A stretch of DNA of 32,514 nucleotides from NCBI GenBank assembly GCA_964383495.1, contig CAYLHG010000018.1, positions 1-32,514 of the forward strand, read 5' to 3'. Shown here piece after piece: positions 32,479 through 32,514 of the stretch; position 1 is the stretch's first letter, and every line of letters begins with the position of its first letter. The DNA is from CAWKDC01 sp964383495 (GTDB lineage Bacteria; Pseudomonadota; Gammaproteobacteria; JABCZS01). Made by a program: the position numbers and the translations under genes. The notes beneath the pieces are model-generated. The model had not been told where the DNA came from, did not search any database, and saw nothing but the letters and a program-made list of their open reading frames with translations.

Positions 32479-32514
32479 AAACTGAAGAGTTTGATCCTGG
32501 CTCAGATTGAACGC
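32479..32514 (+). rRNA. 16S ribosomal RNA, first 36 bases (cut by window end)
   Basis: The sequence from AAACTGAAGAGTTTGATC through CTGGCTCAGATTGAACGC is the universally conserved 5' end of bacterial 16S rRNA (E. coli begins AAATTGAAGAGTTTGATC). The mature 5' end is placed by that alignment. The rest of the operon is outside the window. Confidence 0.97.

Noticed and set aside
1..32514. CRISPR arrays, prophage genes, complete insertion sequences, toxin-antitoxin pairs
   Set aside because: No regularly spaced direct repeats, integrases, transposases or phage structural genes are present, and no small gene pair resembles a toxin-antitoxin module.

Overview
The window looks like an ordinary chromosomal stretch of a gammaproteobacterium with moderate-to-low GC. 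It is most plausibly a member of the Legionellales (Coxiellaceae/Legionellaceae-like). This rests on several conserved gene neighbourhoods (rnr-rlmB, rpsF-rpsR-membrane protein-rplI-dnaB-alr, rppH-ptsP, tyrS/M23 peptidase/anmK), on an outer-membrane protein resembling the LbtU/DUF3573 siderophore porins of Legionella and Francisella relatives, and on a few lineage-specific unknown proteins. The taxonomic call is inference from protein resemblance and gene order only.

Layout. 1-2068: end of a tRNA-Asp(GTC) with its terminator, then ppiD (periplasmic folding factor). 2126-9085: an operon-like run with a small Ser-tailed membrane protein followed by a complete peptide/nickel-type ABC importer: a solute-binding lipoprotein with an unusual C-terminal membrane helix, two permeases and a fused double ATPase. 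It ends at a perfect 32-bp palindromic terminator shared with the convergent LbtU-like porin gene (9143-10486, minus). 10487-10880 is a 394-base intergenic region holding copy 1 of a short palindromic repeat and a long hairpin. Next on the minus strand are a 2-Cys peroxiredoxin and ttcA. 12648-14324 is a 558-residue protein of unknown function with its own promoter-like sequence. On the minus strand follow an HPr/NPr phosphocarrier gene, copy 2 of the repeat, and an RDD-family membrane protein gene whose 3' end is made of the repeat.

15245-23310 is mostly a plus-strand housekeeping block: rnr, rlmB, (minus: a Cys-rich two-helix membrane protein), rpsF, rpsR, an eight- or nine-helix membrane protein, rplI, dnaB, alr. 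rppH, ptsP and a kinase-fold protein of the toluene-tolerance/LPS-kinase type follow, then asd. On the minus strand an M23 endopeptidase and anmK form a cell-wall turnover pair, divergent from tyrS. A secreted eight-cysteine protein gene overlaps the end of tyrS on the opposite strand. The window closes with a strong rRNA promoter, a short leader with a boxA-like element, and the first 36 bases of a 16S rRNA.

Themes. Envelope biogenesis and maintenance dominate (PpiD, peptide uptake, porin, M23/AnmK, Alr, kinase-like protein), alongside RNA metabolism (RNase R, RlmB, TtcA, RppH, TyrRS) and two of the three core proteins of the nitrogen PTS (NPr and PtsP). The most distinctive signal is the pair of 123-155 bp palindromic elements, one of which now encodes the last 33 residues and stop codon of a membrane protein. 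No CRISPR array, prophage or full-length insertion sequence was seen.
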